Origin: an uncultured Saprospiraceae bacterium
GTDB taxonomy: Bacteria > Bacteroidota > Bacteroidia > Chitinophagales > Saprospiraceae
Direction: 5' to 3'
DNA length: 5,648 nt
NCBI GenBank assembly: GCA_938033975.1
Contig: CALHKJ010000003.1
Location: 1 to 5,648, forward strand
In this document: positions 4,224-5,648 of the stretch, piece after piece
Position numbering within the stretch: position 1 is the first letter of the stretch
How the letters are laid out: every line of letters starts with the position of its first letter
Translations under genes and position numbers: made by a program
The notes under the pieces: generated by a model
Databases searched by the model: none
What the model saw: only the letters and a program-made list of their open reading frames with translations
What the model was told of the DNA's origin: nothing

Positions 4224-5648
4224 TTGAAAAAAACGCTATTTGATCAGTTCGAAATTTCCGGAATCAGTCCTATCAGCGGAATTGATTCTACTTTTTTGTA
4301 TGCAGAAACACCTACTAGCCCTATGCATTTAGGGTCAGTTGCTATCATCGAAGGGTCATTGGATTTTGAGTCTTTCAAAAAAACCATAGCTTCTAGAATT
4401 CATCAAATCCCAAAACTGAGACAAAGACTTGTTCAAGTCCCTTTTAGTATCGACCATCCATATTGGGTAGATGATCCGGAATTTAATCTTGATATGCATC
4501 TTGATCATATAGCACTGCCAAAACCGAGCAACTGGAAAAATTTAAGAAGACTTGCGTCAAAAATATTCAGCGAACCTTTAGATAAATCAAGACCACTTTG
4601 GTCATTTACTTTTGTAGAAGGATTGAACGAACTATCACAAGTGAGTCCTGGTTCTGTAGCCATCATTTCTAAGATTCATCATGTAGCTATAGATGGAGTA
4701 GGAGGTGCTGGACTTTTAGGAATAATGTTTGATCTTGGTCCAGATGTATCAAAAATTAATGAACCAAAAAAATTCAATCCCGCGCCCCTTCCTAATGAGT
4801 TGTCGCTCATCTTCAAAAGTACTCTGAGTTTTGCACAAAAGCCTCTCAAGTTTCCAACCCTAGTCAAAGATACAGTCGTGTCTACGATCAAAGCTGGCTT
4901 TTTGACTAGAGCACAACATCTTGATCTACCTACCGCACCTTTCAGCGCTCCAAAAACACCATTAAATGGTATCATATCCTCACAACGAAAGTGGAATACA
5001 ACCATCCTATCTTTGGATCGTGTAAAGAAACTGAAAGGGATCATGGGTACCACATTGAATGATGTTATCTTAGCAATATGTGCAGGAGCACTTAAAAGGT
5101 ATTTAGAAGAAAAAAGTAAACTTCCAAAGAAACCATTGGTAGCAATGGTACCTATTTCTACTAAAAAAGCCACACCAGGTGAAGGTGGAAATAATCTATC
5201 TGCCATGTTGGTTCAGTTGGCAACCAATGTAGAAAATCGGATCGAAAGATTAGAAACTATTTATGATAATACAATAAAAGGGAAAACCTACCAAGGAGCT
5301 CTAGGAGCAAAATCCTTATCGAATATTGCACAAGCAGTTCCTTTTGGTGTAGCCAATCAAGCTGCCCGTTTTTACTCTAGATTTAATCTTGCTAAACTGC
5401 ATAACCCAATATTCAATGTGGTCATAACCAATGTTCCAGGACCACAACTACCTATTTATCTACATGGAAATAAAATGCATTCTATCATGGGTATGGCCCC
5501 GATTATTGATGGAATGGGATTGATTATTACGATTTTGAGTTATAACGGAAAACTCACGATCAGCCCAACATCTGATTCTAATTCGATGCCAGGAGAAGAT
5601 ATTCATGATTTTTCTGACTTTATATTAGAGAGTGCTAATGAACTAGAA
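4224..5648 (+). CDS. Wax ester synthase/diacylglycerol acyltransferase (WS/DGAT), 3' end outside window
   Basis: The frame is open from TTG at 4224 to the last base (475 codons) with no stop; family proteins are usually about 450-500 aa, so only a short end is missing. These enzymes transfer acyl groups from acyl-CoA to fatty alcohols or diacylglycerol, making the neutral lipid of storage droplets. Landmarks in order: N-terminal SPISGIDSTFLYAETPTSPMHLGSVAI, PLW at 124-126, catalytic HHVAIDG at 152-158 (HHxxxDG intact), NDVILA from 279, NVPGP at 403-407, and a closing GLIITILSYNGKLTISPTSD. All core motifs are intact, so activity is expected. No ATG lies between the upstream in-frame stop (4206-4208) and the conserved N-terminus. 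TTG at 4224 is the only good start and adds KKTLFDQFEISGI before the family opening. It starts two bases after the hydrolase stop, pointing to coupled translation. The phasin-like genes upstream fit a droplet-forming role. Confidence 0.93.
   Translation, partial: MKKTLFDQFEISGISPISGIDSTFLYAETPTSPMHLGSVAIIEGSLDFESFKKTIASRIHQIPKLRQRLVQVPFSIDHPYWVDDPEFNLDMHLDHIALPKPSNWKNLRRLASKIFSEPLDKSRPLWSFTFVEGLNELSQVSPGSVAIISKIHHVAIDGVGGAGLLGIMFDLGPDVSKINEPKKFNPAPLPNELSLIFKSTLSFAQKPLKFPTLVKDTVVSTIKAGFLTRAQHLDLPTAPFSAPKTPLNGIISSQRKWNTTILSLDRVKKLKGIMGTTLNDVILAICAGALKRYLEEKSKLPKKPLVAMVPISTKKATPGEGGNNLSAMLVQLATNVENRIERLETIYDNTIKGKTYQGALGAKSLSNIAQAVPFGVANQAARFYSRFNLAKLHNPIFNVVITNVPGPQLPIYLHGNKMHSIMGMAPIIDGMGLIITILSYNGKLTISPTSDSNSMPGEDIHDFSDFILESANELE

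Noticed and set aside
4679..5206. 175-aa minus-strand open frame
   Set aside because: It lies wholly inside the WS/DGAT gene, whose motifs before, within and after this interval are intact in one frame.

Overview
The window looks like a Bacteroidota chromosome segment, most likely a marine Cytophagales-type organism. The reasons are an AT-rich sequence, A/T-rich leaders without Shine-Dalgarno motifs, promoter-like elements resembling the Bacteroidota TTG...TAnnTTTG pattern, and a lipoprotein signal with a short lipobox. This assignment is inference; no rRNA or marker gene is present.

Left flank (1-695): the first 180 bases are richer in G+C (about 49% by my count) than the genes that follow. 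They hold the possible hydrophobic C-terminus of an unidentified gene running in from the left. On the minus strand, a lipoprotein-type aspartate/glutamate racemase homologue (156-695) ends after about 140 residues of its catalytic domain. It keeps the first catalytic cysteine but has no second half, so it looks like a broken gene.

Core (911-5648, all plus strand): six genes that read together as a storage-granule or lipid-droplet locus. They are (1) a 171-aa protein with a small N-terminal WRG-x-I-x-HVQ module and a C-terminal coiled coil like those of PhaE/PhaM/phasin-type granule proteins; (2) a stand-alone SARP-type regulator (winged helix plus BTAD/TPR), coupled to gene 1 by a 4-base TTGA overlap; (3) a phasin-like helical protein with a 75-residue histone-H1-like Lys/Arg/Ala tail that lacks any acidic residue; (4) a tail-less 89-aa paralogue of gene 3; (5) after a strong hairpin terminator, an alpha/beta hydrolase with a complete Ser-Asp-His triad; and (6) two bases later, a wax ester synthase/diacylglycerol acyltransferase (WS/DGAT) with an intact HHxxxDG motif and a TTG start. 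Gene 6 runs to the window edge without a stop.

Working model (inference): the WS/DGAT makes neutral lipid, the hydrolase remodels or mobilises it, the two phasin-like proteins and the coiled-coil protein coat the droplets, and the basic tail ties droplets to DNA. The BTAD regulator may control the coat genes through a perfect 9-base direct repeat (TTGTAACTC) with 11-bp periodicity. That repeat overlaps the predicted -33 region upstream of the tailed phasin. An 11-bp direct repeat overlapping the upstream promoter element is the classic SARP operator architecture of Streptomyces. The arrangement resembles the DNA-binding droplet proteins of Rhodococcus (MLDS/TadA) and PhaF of Pseudomonas, but here it sits in an apparent Bacteroidota background. 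No PHA synthase is visible, so whether the granules are wax/TAG or PHA cannot be settled from this window.
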